The position numbers and the translations under genes were made by a program. The notes below the pieces were generated by a model. The model did no database searches. It was given only the letters and a program-made list of their open reading frames with translations, and had not been told where the DNA came from. Below, in pieces: positions 11,001 to 22,831 of a stretch of 64,000 nucleotides of DNA (its first letter is position 1; each line of letters starts with the position of its first letter). The stretch is from Bimastos eiseni. Lineage: Eukaryota > Annelida > Clitellata > Crassiclitellata > Lumbricidae. The DNA lies in NCBI GenBank assembly GCA_959347315.1, contig OY365806.1, forward strand, positions 24,969,855 to 25,033,854, read 5' to 3'.

Positions 11001-14000
11001 ATGTGAAGATGCAAAGAACAATTGATGTCCTTCTTGTCTTCACTTTTCCTTCAGGTAATAGAGAGGAAATGGAGTCTTGTAAAATTGGTCTGCTGTCTTG
11101 ATGTGTCTGTGGTGTCTTCCTAGAAGGCATTTGAATCCAATGAAGTTCATTGAGGTGGTGTCTACACTGGTCCAGATTTATGAATAGCTGGAAGTGTGGA
11201 TTTCATTACAACTTCCATAAACATTGTGAATTAAGTGCTTTTTTTGTGGGTGTGCTTTGTTTAAACTGTATTACACCCATTGTTAGTTACAACCGAGGAC
11301 AGATATTCCTAATTACTAGTTATAAACAGACATTTTAAATGCATCCAATTAATGTGCAAAACTTGCTTGCTTGAGTTATTTATTTGTTCACAGATTTGTT
11401 GCAGAGTTGACATTTCAGTTTATGAATTCACAAGTTTTGCATGTTTGCATTTTTTTGACTCTAGGTGTATTTGGAAATCAGTTAGGCAGCAGAGATTCAG
11501 GTGCTTTTTTCAATAATTCTACGATCTCTCCATCTCCTGCCCAACTAGATCCTTTCTATACTCAGGGGTGAGAATTTACTCAATGTCTGCTGAGTATGTG
11601 TAGTTCTTCGATTTTTTGCTAGTGTTCTAGTACAGCGGATGATAATGTCTGCAGGTTTTTTTGATGATACTGTGTAGATTTGAGTGAAGAGTTGGCTCAT
11701 TGTGAGCAATTTTTCATTGAGCAATATCATGCTTATAGTAATAGTTATTAGGGTTAGTTGGAACGATGCTCAAATGAGCACTTAATTCTGTGGCATAATT
11801 AATGTTTGCTGGTGCATTTTGTAGGCTACTCCTGAGACATTGTTCTAGCATTTGAATAGATTTTTTTTTTTATATTTTTGTATTGATTCTAATTTGATTT
11901 ATCTTCAGTGAATCCCTTCATGTTGGAGATGAGTTGGATGAGACATGGGTGACTATTTTTGGGTGAGTTAGGACTAACACTTTTGATCATTCAAGGTTTT
12001 ACATTAATTCTCAATACAGTCTGTATTACATCCGTGTTATGGTTAAGGACAGTAAACTAGAAGAGCAGGTATCAAATTTCGGTAATAAAATAAATAAATT
12101 ATTGACCTGATTGATGATTGTGTTTGTTAATTGAATCGTCAACATTAATAACCTTATTTGAAGCATTAATAATATAACAACAGGTATTTTGAATTTTGCA
12201 AATAAGTTTATATGCTGCTGCTGAAATGTTGACACTAACCTTAGTGATTGTTAGCATCACTTAATTCAAGGCTATCTGTCTTCCACTGATAGATTACCAG
12301 CAATTTGCTTGTTTATTTAATTCTCAAGTTCAAGTTAATGAATTTGATGTCAAAACCAGCGAGGAGACAATAAGACAAATCAGTCGCAATGTGCAAAAGT
12401 TTGAACAGAGTCCTCACTCACACCATTGAAACTAAGCACATTATGCTGAAATTCAACTTTAAATTAATTAATAGTACATACAATCGTTACATTGCAATAA
12501 CAGGACGAGCATTAGGTTGACCAGTACGGTATTGAGAAAGTTTAGAACTGAAAACAATGGGGCTTCATTTGTGACTTGTGTCTTGTTTCTCAGAATGTGA
12601 TTTATAGTGGAATTCTGCCTATTTACTTTTGTTTTATTATGTTTGTTAGGTTTCCACAGTCTACTGAATCTTTTATCCTCCAAGAATTTGCCTCTTTTGG
12701 AATCATAGTAAATCACATTGTAAGTTCTTTTATGTACGTGTGGACACTAGTGTTTTGTTAAGGCAGTTGGGCAGAATGTTTGTTCTTCGTAGGGTTGGAC
12801 CGATCTTGATAAAAAATTCACTTTTTTCACTGGATTTTGTCCCGGGCCGATTAATAAGATTTGGTGCATTCATGGATTACTGATGCAAATGCCAAAAGAA
12901 GTAATATTTGACCAAAATAATTTCTTTTTCATTAACAAAACATATTGACCTGTTTTGATGACCTCTTTTGATGATCTTCATTATTGAAAATCTATGTGCA
13001 ATAATAAAATTATGAGTCATTTGCTTTGTTTCATTTGTCTGCTTTGGTTATAGATCGGCACAATTTACTATTTGCCATCATGTCATTGTCTTATGAATAT
13101 TACATTCACCAGTGTCTATTTCTTTGACAACGCTGTCAGAAATTATTTGCGTAACAAGTGAATTGCTCTAAACGCATGGCAGCGACATTGATGTAGACAT
13201 TGATGTAAGTCCACAAATGGCTAGAACAGCTTTTGAAAAATTGGTTGATTGCAGTCCGTGGACAACAGACCTTAAAAACTTTACCTTTCAATTAATTTTT
13301 TCTACTTCCAAAGTGCAATTTGCAATTGGTTCACAAAAAGTGTTCTTACTTGCATTAATATTTTTTAAAGTTTCTCTTTTACAAGAGTTCTGGGAATAGT
13401 CACTTTTGATATGTGCAAAAGTAGCCTCAATCAAACTTACTGTGTTCAGTTTCTATATGATTGCATTGTCAACGGAGCAGACACAGAAAGGATTTTGTAT
13501 CAATATCAAGGGCTTTTGTAATGATTTTCAACAGTAGTTGGCCAGCTTAGCTTACTTAAATCAGATTTGCTCCCTGGTCTGATGTTATGGATTCAGTTTA
13601 TGCTGAATGTTGCTGTCTCAGTGATTAGTGACTTGTGGCTGTTGTTATTTCAGACACCCATGGAAGGAAACTGGATTCACATACAATTTCAGAATAAGCT
13701 ACAGGCAAAGAGAGCCATCAGTAAAAGTGGAAAGGTCTTTGGAGGAAAAATAATGGTTGGAGTTACTCAGTGCATTGACAAGGTGAAACTAACTCGAGAA
13801 TTAGTGTAATAATTATTTGTGTTCAGATTACTTGTGAGCAATGTGGAGGAGGAACTCTGTAAATGATGCTCCAAATTATTTTATATCACTAAGATGCAAC
13901 ATTGTCATTCTTTTAACATGTTGGATATTATTTGATATTTACATCAGTGCCATTGACTGATGTTTGTTATTAGGTTACAATTCTCAGATTTAGAGTTCTG

Positions 14001-15403
14001 AACATATACTATATAGTCAGTTTTCTTGAATCTCTGCAGGATTACTGTACGAACACTTTGACAGTTTTTCACTCGTAATGGATAAATATCACAAAGGACT
14101 TCTCTGTTCCAATACTACTCCAGTTGAAACAATTCTACAATGCAACATTTTTACGTGAACTAACAGACCCAAGGACAGGGGAATGTGCCTTTCATCTATA
14201 GAAACACTAAACGTGTTATCCTCTTCTATTATCATGTTGTTGGCTGGATGGATTTTGTGTGTTGTGTGCCTTGACTAGTTGTTAGATGTTTTGGGTTTTC
14301 AGTTTTGTTTTCTCAAGGTGATGTGCTTGTTTGCTTCAGTCTGCAATGGTCTCTCGAAGGCCCAGCCTCCGTGCCTCTTCGTCAACTGGAAACCTGTTAA
14401 GCACACCTCAGGCTGATAATCTTTTAAGCCCAGATTCCTGCAGCTTACAACAGTCAAGGAGACCAACATCGATGCGACCGCTGACATCCGCTTATTTATC
14501 TGCCGTCAATGACCTTCAGGTAATCAAAGCTCTGTGGGATTGTTTAACAATTCTATACTTGTGTTGCTTTGTCGTCAAAGCATTTGTGTATGTGAGAGAC
14601 GGAAGATCTATGTAAGTAACTGTGACAGATGAGTAGATTCAATGTCTGACTGATTTGTGTTCTTGCTATTGTGCTACAGAATAGACAGTTGCAACGTAGG
14701 TTTGTGGTGAGTGCAAGAAGACTTTTGCGTTGCTTTGTTAATGAATGGTCTAGACAGCTTAATGTGAGATCTGATAATAGCAAATCTTTAGCAGGCTGTT
14801 GCAGCAACTCTTTTGCCTTTCAAGTAGTCCTGGGTTTTAGGGAATAAGCAACTTATATGAAAATTTTATATGCAACTGCTGCTATAGAAATCTTCCATAC
14901 TCTATTCTTTCAATACATGATTTATTTTACTGCATCTTTCAAAGCAAATCCCTTTTGCTTACACTGCAAATTTTATTCGTAATATAAACAAACAGAATTA
15001 ATTTATGAAATGTTTATAGAGGTCAACATTATTTGGTTATGCTCTTTTCTCACAGCATCTTTTGCAAGATTGCTGTACACTTTTATGTTTCAATTGTTCT
15101 CAGCCATCTGGACGAACTGACTGTCGAATGGATGGACTGATGATCAGAAGGACAGCTATTAGTTTTAACGTAGACCATAGGATGGACAAATCGGTCGGTT
15201 AATATAATGATGGCTTAAACAAGTATCAACAACTGGACCGTGCCTATAGGATGGGCTTTGGTTGATACACGATAACAATGAGAAATTACTTGACGTTGTT
15301 TTGTGAATTATTGCAGGTGATTCAACAGGCTAATGTTCCACAAAGAAGTTCTGGTGGATTTGTATCCAAAGCAATGGATTTTATGTTTGGATGGCATAGA
15401 TAG
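4965..15403 (+). CDS. NUP35: nucleoporin Nup35/Nup53 (ten exons)
   Basis: Nup35 (Nup53, MP44) is a nuclear-pore inner-ring component that binds Nup93, Nup155 and the NDC1 membrane anchor. Exons: 4965-5093, 7505-7617, 8466-8568, 9659-9743, 11465-11567, 11909-11962, 12650-12719, 13654-13782, 14340-14519, 15317-15403. All introns are GT-AG and phases chain without error into 350 residues (human protein 326). Seen in the protein: N-terminal [14 protein letters not shown] and [20 protein letters not shown] near 166-178; the Nup35-type RRM fold at about 184-262, from [12 protein letters not shown] to [15 protein letters not shown]-like [10 protein letters not shown]; and the C-terminal [11 protein letters not shown], matching the family's amphipathic membrane-binding tail. 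ATG 4965 follows an in-frame TGA at 4902. Introns carry SINE, MITE and LINE insertions. The exon chain is read by eye from family similarity, and I am very sure of the identity. Confidence 0.95.
5641..5711 (+). mobile_element. tRNA-like SINE head in Nup35 intron 1
   Basis: A 71-nt tRNA-like stretch begins GGGG and ends CCCC, which could pair as an acceptor stem. It has a perfect internal B box GGTTCAAATCC and an A-box-like GAGTAATGG. The anticodon arm does not fold cleanly and sequence continues downstream without a gene end, so this is a tRNA-derived SINE or tRNA pseudogene rather than a working tRNA. Confidence 0.55.
5933..6636. mobile_element. Tc1/mariner-pogo type non-autonomous element, 704 bp
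   Basis: The left end is CCGTATATACTCGCGTATAA and the reverse complement of the right end is CCGTATATAATCGAGTATAA, 18 of 20 identical, continuing with GTCGA on both sides. TA dinucleotides flank at 5,931-5,932 and 6,637-6,638, as for Tc1/mariner/pogo insertions. CGACTTATACG-type motifs recur inside near both ends. There is no transposase frame. It lies in Nup35 intron 1. Confidence 0.75.
7505..7617 (+). CDS. NUP35: Nup35 exon 2 (residues 44-81)
   Basis: Acceptor TTGATCAG, donor GTAATT. The reading is [16 protein letters not shown] and onward, serine rich as in the low-complexity N-terminal part of the family. Ends in phase 2 and completes a lysine codon with the next exon. Confidence 0.85.
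8466..8568 (+). CDS. NUP35: Nup35 exon 3 (residues 81-115)
   Basis: Acceptor TTTTTGTAG, donor GTATTT after an ATG codon. The segment [16 protein letters not shown] corresponds to the family's GAPPVRSIYDD region (PPV motif). Ends in phase 0. Confidence 0.85.
9659..9743 (+). CDS. NUP35: Nup35 exon 4 (residues 116-144)
   Basis: Acceptor TTGTTATAG, donor GTAGCA. The reading is [15 protein letters not shown] then a glutamine stretch (QQQQ). The match to the family is weaker here, but splice sites and phase (0 in, 1 out) fit exactly between exons 3 and 5. Confidence 0.75.
10395..10705 (-). mobile_element. decayed LINE reverse-transcriptase tail in Nup35 intron 4
   Basis: On the minus strand the frame reads [20 protein letters not shown], then an [17 protein letters not shown] segment and [10 protein letters not shown], with stops and a damaged W codon. 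This is the usual C-terminal segment of LINE ORF2 proteins (family pattern: WxLGxxxxxRxRNexIR...RLRWxGHVxR). It is a dead copy. Confidence 0.7.
11465..11567 (+). CDS. NUP35: Nup35 exon 5 (residues 144-178)
   Basis: Acceptor TTGACTCTAG, donor GTGAGA. It encodes [13 protein letters not shown] and [14 protein letters not shown]. The last ten residues are nearly identical to vertebrate Nup35 and anchor the identification. Confidence 0.95.
11909..11962 (+). CDS. NUP35: Nup35 exon 6 (residues 178-196)
   Basis: Acceptor TATCTTCAG, donor GTGAGT. It encodes [18 protein letters not shown], the first beta strand of the Nup35-type RRM. The 54-nt exon keeps phase 2 in and out. Confidence 0.93.
12650..12719 (+). 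CDS. NUP35: Nup35 exon 7 (residues 196-219)
   Basis: Acceptor TTTGTTAG, donor GTAAGT. It encodes [20 protein letters not shown] and ends NHI, helix 1 and strand 2 of the RRM fold (human FPQASASYILLQFAQYG). Confidence 0.93.
13654..13782 (+). CDS. NUP35: Nup35 exon 8 (residues 220-262)
   Basis: Acceptor TTATTTCAG, donor GTGAAA. It encodes [20 protein letters not shown] through GVTQCIDK, the second half of the RRM domain. If the donor is skipped the frame runs nine residues further to a stop at 13,807-13,809, giving a possible truncated isoform. Confidence 0.94.
14340..14519 (+). CDS. NUP35: Nup35 exon 9 (residues 263-322)
   Basis: Acceptor TTGCTTCAG, donor GTAATC. It encodes a serine-rich linker ([16 protein letters not shown]) and the conserved [14 protein letters not shown] segment before the C-terminus. 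Confidence 0.92.
15317..15403 (+). CDS. NUP35: Nup35 exon 10 (residues 323-350, stop)
   Basis: Acceptor TATTGCAG. It encodes [20 protein letters not shown] and DFMFGWHR, then TAG at 15,401. The [10 protein letters not shown] end matches the family's conserved C-terminal membrane-interacting helix. Confidence 0.94.
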   Translation: MIQQANVPQRSSGGFVSKAMDFMFGWHR

Positions 15404-15697
15404 ATCTTTTAGGCTCCAAGTATCTGTTCTTGCTGCTAATGTCATAAAGCATTGTTTAGTGACAAATTAGCAGTTTATATCAATCTTTAAACTATTTTTA
15501 GCGAAATTAAAGACGTGAAAAAGTCTACTAATATGAGGAAGACTTCAACTAACTTTGGTAACTCTATTATAAAATGTCAGATAAATCTTAGGCACAGAAT
15601 GGATTTAATTCTATTGTGACATGTTTTGAATATTTGTGATTATTTACCTTCTCAGTCATCACTTCAGTTCAGAAAAATCAAGTAACTCTGAAATAGT

Positions 15698-15703
15698 AAT
15701 AAA
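15698..15703 (+). terminator. probable Nup35 poly(A) signal
   Basis: AATAAA lies 295 bases after the Nup35 stop codon and is followed by T/G-rich sequence. It is the first canonical hexamer downstream of the stop that I noticed. Confidence 0.5.
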
Positions 15704-15799
15704 GTGTAGTTTGATGATTGGATTTGTTTACCATACATTGCTGTAATTATTTGAAGTTGACTGGGATGTTAAATTGAATTTAGAAATGCAGTCAACCTA

Positions 15800-18120
15800 G
15801 TTTCCATTTGATGTGTCAGTTGGTCTTTATCTATCGTTGCCTCCAAGAAATGTGTTTGGTTTATTTTGTTGCATCCAGGTCTTGTGTCGTGCAAACTTGT
15901 TTAACCCCAGTATAATTGCAATTCTATGTAATCAGAAGAATGATTGGCTGTACATATTAATTACGCTACTTAGATCAATGACATGCGGACTGGAGGGCAG
16001 CTGCACGTCAAGTATGACAACGAGATGTTAGACTGATTTTGCCACTGAACATTTGTTCAACTTTGGCTTTGTGCAAGCACTTTTTAGAAAATAGCTGCTA
16101 CATTAGTTTTTTTATTGCTCTTAGCTGTAGTATGGGATGCTTAGTTTCAAGTATTAACTGGTTTTGTTTTAATTACATGTTTTTAATGGGGGCATTTTTG
16201 TATTATAAAGAAATCGGAATAAGAAATAAGGACCTTTTGACTGAGTGCGTTGGACTGAGGATTTCTCCTTTGATGTTTTTTGTTACTTGTGGGAAGTTGA
16301 TGCCATTCAGTGATGCTTTTTAGAGCATTAAGAAAAAGTTATTACAAGCTGTAAAACAAGGGACACATTGCTAACATTTGTCTAAGGTGTGCATTGAATG
16401 ATTTTGGTTGCATTTACATACAGGTTTACTCAAACAAATATTTTGCTGGAATTGTGTTGTTTATAATTTAAATAAAATTGTAGCATTGCATTTCCTGTAA
16501 ACCTTCTTCATTTGAAAATTATATCAATAAATCAACTGGGCTTTCATTCCTTGTTGCACACTTTATCGGTATTAGTGGTGTGGCTATAATCAAAGAAAGG
16601 TTGGCTGTTTATGGAGAGAAGTCATTGTGCAATGGGGCTTGTTTTGTTTTAATTGAAAATAGGTTTTGATTTGTGTCTTTTGATGCAGCCATTCACTGGT
16701 ATTTTCTAGTTATGTTGTCCATCCGATTTGACACTAATGTTATGTAATGCTTTGCTTCCATATATTAAGTACGTAGATAGAGACAGACAGACGAAGGGAA
16801 AAAGAGAGATGGAGTGGGGCAGTAGACTCATGGACTAGAAACTGAGTCAGAGCATTGGGAGCAACAAACAGTGATACTTTTTGTTGAGCCCTTTTTGTTC
16901 TGTGTGGGATTGAATAATTATGACTAAAAATGTTTAACTTTAGACCTCTAGTTCCACACATCTGTTAGCCATGTGTGCAGTGCAGTGTTTGTGCTGATAG
17001 ATATAAATACACACTGCGTCACTTTTAGATCAATTGTGAATCACGCAGTAAGGATATTATCATGTTTTTTATTTTTATTTGTAAAGTACCTGTCACTGCA
17101 GTCTGTCTGTTCAGGTCCATGAAGAGGAAGGTCTTGAAGCAATGAAGAGATCATCTCTTCATTGTTTCAAGGTAAGATCCCAACAAGATTCGTACTCTGG
17201 ACTGCTGGGGAGGTCATTCCATAATGGAAGACCATGTACAGCATGAGCTCGGTGCTGGGTTAATGAGGTTCACGATTTGGGTACTGATCTCTTAATGGCC
17301 CTTTCATATTTCTGATGAGATTTTAATGTTCTGTACTTGCAGTTTGGATGCTTCTACATCATCGACCTTATTTGTGACAGCGATGGTTTGGTTTAGTAGG
17401 CCTGTTTGTCAAGACTATCTCTCAGATGTTGTTGTTTCTTAACGATACAGCCATGCCTTCGGTTTCCTTGTCTTTTGTGACTTTGATCATTTCTGTTTGT
17501 TTTTTGGTGTCTTTGTAGCATTGTTTCTGGTGTTGATTTCTTGCAGTAGTCTCTATATTTCATGTATACAGATTCTAATGTTTTCTAGCTCTATCATGCT
17601 CTTACCATCGACCTTTTGGAAGGTTCGATTGGTTGAAAGAACGATTCCTCGGCGTGTTCGCTGTTGATGTTGTGCATGACCAGGTTGACTGTTTTGGCTT
17701 TGGAAACAGAAGGTGACTGATGTCATGCTCCACAGATGGCGACACTTGCGCTTTTAGCTATCAGTTATTTTTGGAAAGTCTATTGACTGAAGGGGCCTTT
17801 AATGGCTTCTTCAGAATTTGTTTATTTGGTGTGATGAGTTTCATGTTGGAACCTGACAATTGTTTGGTCGATCGATATTCAAACGCATCGCTTTACATAT
17901 AATACAGAAACAATGCATCGCAATTGACCTATTATTTTTATTATATGGTCGTGCAATTAAAAAACCTACCTGACCCAACAGAGTGAAATTTGGAGGTAAA
18001 ATACGAAACTCTCTGAAGACCTGCTGAAGTTCTACTGAAGTTAGATGAATGTTTTGATAAATTCGTAGTATGTCTAAAATTTTGTGATGACTGAGAAATT
18101 TACAGCCCTAAGTATAAATG
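15800..18120. other. intergenic, no firm gene
   Basis: No recognised coding sequence. The stretch 17,100-17,900 read on the minus strand is lysine/glutamine/arginine rich in broken frames (e.g. KYRDYCKKSTPETMLQRHQK) and could be a decayed transposon gene, but I recognise no domain. Short open frames elsewhere look like chance. Confidence 0.4.
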
Positions 18121-18124
18121 CTTA

Positions 18125-19307
18125 GGGGCCGTTCACATATTATATAACGCATAAAATCCCAATTTTTATCCACCCCCTACCCTTAATAGCATTATATAAT
18201 AGCAGCTGTGACCCCACCCCTATATTATATAACAGATATGCTACCTACCCCACCCCAGCCTATAAGCACATTAAAAGACATACAATCGACATAATTGTAT
18301 TGCACAATTTGACACTTTTATAACAATGCGATGTTAGTTCGCACTTTAATAGTGATTCAGCTGATAATTACCTTTATCCAATTCAAGAACTGCAGTAAAA
18401 ATCGTCATATGCGCAATTAGCAATGTAACAAAAGCTACATTAAAGTGTACTCTCTCGTGCTAATGCTGGTCAGACCGGATGTATGGAGCTCCTCTGCATC
18501 TTAATAATCGGACTTTTAATGGCGCTAAATTCACTTGTATTAATTACGGTAACTAATTGGGTAATCGACGATTGTCACCATGTATCTACATGTAGCCTAA
18601 GCCTACTATAATACAGCATGATAATACATGGTAGTGACGTACATCCTATTTTAAAGCACCATTTTAGTTATCCTGTTTTGCACTAGAAATGAAGATTACA
18701 GTATCACACAGAATGGATTGGTTTAATATTGCACTATCAGGTATTTATCGATAAATTCGCGATACAACACAACCAATTTAATAGAGTATGATTTATACAG
18801 AGTGTACACTGCAACTGGGTATTTGAGCAAACACGAACTATTTACACATACCATAGAAAATGAAATCAAACATCTTGATAATACCTACCAAAATAATTAT
18901 TTCAAGTGAATTAATTTAAATTTAAACCAGAATCAAAACAAAGCACACAGAATTGGATTTTAGAGTGTTTAAGGCTATGCACATGAAATTGTTAAAATTG
19001 TAAGCAGCAAATTGTTAAAAGTGGATTTATAAAATAATAACTAAGAACGTCAAATCAATTCGCCAGGTGGCAGCTAATGGTGCTAGTTTTGGTTCACAGC
19101 GTATTGTGAACTTCGATTAAACAATGAAGGTCCGTGGTACATGGAATTTCCAATTGGCAAGCAAACAGGCAAAATAGCATAAGGTGGAAAAAAGTTTTTT
19201 ACATAACAAAACCTTCAACCTACCCCCCACCCTAGACAATATAACGCTAACAAAACGGGAACCCACCCACCTACCCCTTCAGCAATATATAATATGTGAA
19301 CGGCCCC
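18125..19307. mobile_element. PIF/Harbinger-like non-autonomous element, 1,183 bp
   Basis: The two ends are perfect inverted copies starting GGGGCCGTTCACATATTATA and extending two further bases (22 bp). TTA flanks both sides (18,122-18,124 and 19,308-19,310), the three-base duplication typical of PIF/Harbinger. A GGGGCC-type terminus also fits that superfamily. Inside there is AT-rich sequence and C-rich CACCCC tracts near the ends, and no transposase frame, so mobilisation would have been in trans. Confidence 0.75.
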
Positions 19308-19319
19308 TTATGTGTTGCA

Positions 19320-19498
19320 TGGTTGTTCATAGTCCTGCTTGTGGTTTGGCTCTGGTCAGCCCATCTTTGCATCATTGCGAACGCTTGAGACAGTTGGCTG
19401 ATGCGGCTTATTTAAAACGGTATTTATCGGAGAACCCGGGTCAAGTGCTGCACCGCTTTCTCCAACGAAGACGACTCTCTACGCCCGCGGCCGTATGA
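19320..19498 (+). other. unrecognised open frame after the Harbinger-like element
   Basis: A frame reads LRQLADAAYLKRYLSENPGQ then VLHRFLQRRRLSTPAAV and stops at 19,496-19,498. The composition is protein-like and the local GC is higher than around it. I recognise no family and see no clear splice sites. It begins just outside the right end of the transposon, whose own end supplies the apparent upstream codons. It could be an exon fragment or chance. Confidence 0.2.
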
Positions 19499-19509
19499 TC
19501 GTGTTATTC

Positions 19510-21210
19510 TACAGGCATACAATCTAGGACAAACATTTATTTCATTAGAATGTTGTAGGCTTACCTTTAATTTATTGTACACCAAAGTTTAGATCTGCAG
19601 TTGGTTAACAAAAGAATATACTTAACTTACTTGCGATGTGTATATGGAAAGTCGACTTGTAGGAGAGACACGTATCGAAAAATTCATTGGAATTTTCATT
19701 AAGAAGAATCAAAGAATCGAATTTCAATGAAAGAATGATGTCGTAATAGAGGCGAATCGACCAGCAATCGTTTCATCGTCACGAAATTTCATATCAAACA
19801 GAGCCTAATCATCGAAAATTTCGATGAAAGAGCAGAGAAATTGAAAGAATACATAGGAACTGTACCTGTTGAAAAGTCTAATCGACAAATAGGCAATGAT
19901 CGACACGAAACTATTGTCGACCGGAATAAGTTTTTAATTTGAAGAAAATTTCTGTTGCGTCTGCACTCACGCAGGAACTACTTCTGTTGAATACAAGAGA
20001 CAGAAAGATCGAATTAGGCCTATCGGTTCAAAATCGTCGTATTGAACAGCGAAATCAACCAGAAAGAAGCAGAAATTGAAGTAAACTTCGGGATTATTCA
20101 ATTTGAACAGGCAAATCGATTAGTTACAACCTGCTCGATAGGAAAATCAGCCGTCGTCAAGCCAGACCCAAAGTATAGCCTACATCAGCCGCAGCAAACG
20201 GCTGACTTCAGACCAATCGCTTGTACGTTGGTTATAGGCCCTATTCATAGATGACGAAATAGATCTCGTTCGAGTATCTTAACTTCGTCAACCACCGAGT
20301 CGCACCGACCTCACAGTTTGCTTCTAGGTCGACGGGTAACACCACTACAACCCTGATTGACAATCTACAGCAGTCTACAGCTGCTATTGCTTCTGCGGGA
20401 GAACAACGACGTCGCCGTTATCACCCTTGGGTTTTCTCGCGCATTAGCGTCGTTAATCCTACTATCGCTGAAAGCTTTCAGCCCTGAATATTAAAGATCA
20501 TGTGTGCAATTGATTGATCGAATTTCTCAGTCAACGACAACACATCGCCAGTTTCCAAGGACATACCTCAAATGCAGCACGAATTAAAGCTAAATGGTAA
20601 GACTGACATGATCGATGTTGTTTAAGAGACCTAGTTGCTTAACCTCTCTAGCCCATGTAGACGCTGAGATCGCTAACGGCTGATGCCTCGTCCAGTACAC
20701 ACCGGTGTGATATAAGCAACTCTAGGCCTAATCATCTAATAATTAGGCCTACTTAACTGTCTCCAATATTTTCATATCTGGGTAAAAATATATATTCTTA
20801 GCTATGTTGCACTATTTTATTTCGTCGGAAATTTTCTTATTTCTCGAAGTTCTGTGTTACCTTTCTATAGTTTCCAGGAGCCAAACACCACCAAGGTAGG
20901 TTGTACATAGGCCTATAATACAACATCTCAGTCCCCGCTGCTGGACTGTGACACGCATGAATTTAATTAATATAGCGCCTTTTGGTCTGCTCAAAAAGGC
21001 GCTACACGCACGACTATAACTCATCAGCGCATTTTGAGCTATTTCTTTAACATGTGTACAGTATGAAGCTATAGCCTATAACATATGTAGCAGCACGCGT
21101 GTGAAGCTGAAGACTTCCTATAGAAGAAGATCCGGGTCACACGATAAAATGCAATGTCCGGCACATACGTATACATGTCTTCACAACCAAATGATCGCTG
21201 CCCTGATTGG

Positions 21211-21250
<40 letters not shown>

Positions 21251-21930
21251 AACTTCCTGATTTTATTGACCAACATGGTATGTCCCAGAAGGAGACTTAT
21301 ATTTGATTCTTTTCTGTCATGTTTCTATTTATCTCTGTTGTTTTATACTGTTTCTATAGGTGCCTACATTGCTGAGTTCCAGTGCTTTGGTTTCACGGGC
21401 GGTGAGGTTTCTTTGTGATGGAAGATGGGATGGATTTGGCTGAATGTTACGCGGTTGAACTGTGGCTCTGTCTCGTTTTGTGTCTGTGTGTTAGTAGTTG
21501 TTTGTAAATAAGCTGTCCCATGGGTCTACGGCCTAAAAAAACCGTAGCTCATGGGGCTTGCTCGTTCGTTTATGTATATATGTTTGTTACCAATAGATTT
21601 CCTCTTGACCTACTGAGACTCTGGAGTGGCGTAAAACCCCGTAAGCTCCTAGAAGGCAGGAGGGCCCCTGGAGTGGCTTAAACTCCCGTAAACCCTGTTT
21701 TTTTCTTTGTACTGGAATGAGCCGAGGGATGAGAAGGAGGATACTATAAAAGACTGATTAGGAGGGAGGCATGGAATCAACATGGAATTACTGATGATGC
21801 GCCATTGAGCTTCTCTGGAGTAGAGGTGTCGATTGATTCATAATTAAAGCATGTCTTACGAATTTCCAAGTGTTTCTTCGCGTTTCTCACAGTTTCGGAA
21901 AAAGACGATAAATCACAGTTATAGACTTGT
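19510..21930. other. intergenic, no recognised gene
   Basis: No gene recognised. It contains an AT dinucleotide run of about 37 bp at 21,212-21,248. Purine-rich sequence with repeated ATCGA-type words occupies about 19,640-20,060. Confidence 0.5.
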
Positions 21931-21942
21931 GTGCAATATCAG

Positions 21943-22823
21943 CAGTGTTGTATGCAAGACTTAAAACTTCAAGACCAAGACGAGACCGAGACAGTGAGGT
22001 GCCGAGATCAATCGAGATAGTGAGGTACCAAAACCAAGACCGTTACACTAGGTTCAAGACAGTACGAGACAGTAAAAGACAAGTGATCCTATATAAAATG
22101 CTGTAAAGTACTAATGTATCAGTGTTCGGGAATTAGGTTCATTTGTGATTTCAATTTGAAACTTATAATGTATATAGTACCGATTTCTGAGAACAGTTTT
22201 TATAATGCCGCGTTTTATCTTTTTCGATATCTCTTCGTCGGTCTATCTTCTGAATAGTATAAAGAAAGACATTCTAGGCACGTCTGAAATCTTCTAGACG
22301 ATTTTAAACAAACAAATTCGATACCAAATACCTAACGAAATTAAAAGGTTGCGCATATTCTTGCTCTCCTTTAAAAACTCGAAGTTGTTCCGAACGTTTC
22401 GTGGTTTTACATCATGACAAAGAATAGCAAATAATATCTATGGCGGCAGCCATAGATATTATTTGTCAATAACTTCAAATTGCGTAAAAGGAAGCTTCAC
22501 AAGTTCAGGTTCTCTCTCAGACATTTTTCAACTTTAAGACAATTGAATTTATTTCAGTATCATGTGACTCGCGCGTTAACCAGAATTACCGTTTCTCGTA
22601 AATTCCTGTTTAAGTTTCTAGCGCAAAATTGTAAGACAGTTAACGCGCAACTTATCGAGACTGCTTGTTCGAGACAGAACAAGACTTTCACCTCAAGACA
22701 GCTTATAAAAATTCGAGACACTACCCCGAGACCGAGACAACAGGCTTCCGAGACCGAGACACTAAAAAAACTGTCTCGAGGCGTCTCGAGACCGAGACAC
22801 TGTCTCGAGACGATACAACTCTT
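21943..22823. mobile_element. hAT-like MITE, 881 bp, AAGACCGAGAC subterminal repeats
   Basis: Perfect 8-bp target duplication AATATCAG flanks it (21,935-21,942 and 22,824-22,831). The ends are CAGTGTTGTAT and, inverted from the right, AAGAGTTGTAT (9 of 11 identical). Many copies of AAGACCGAGAC-type words crowd the first about 150 bp, and their relatives with CTCGAG palindromes crowd the last about 130 bp. Open frames inside are short and unlike any transposase. It is non-autonomous. Confidence 0.82.
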
Positions 22824-22831
22824 AATATCAG

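Noticed and set aside
19000..19045. Acceptor-like CTTAG followed by TATTATTTT on the minus strand as the ETS wing exon
   Set aside because: Gives RYYFINPLL without the ETS pattern and lies inside the Harbinger-like element.
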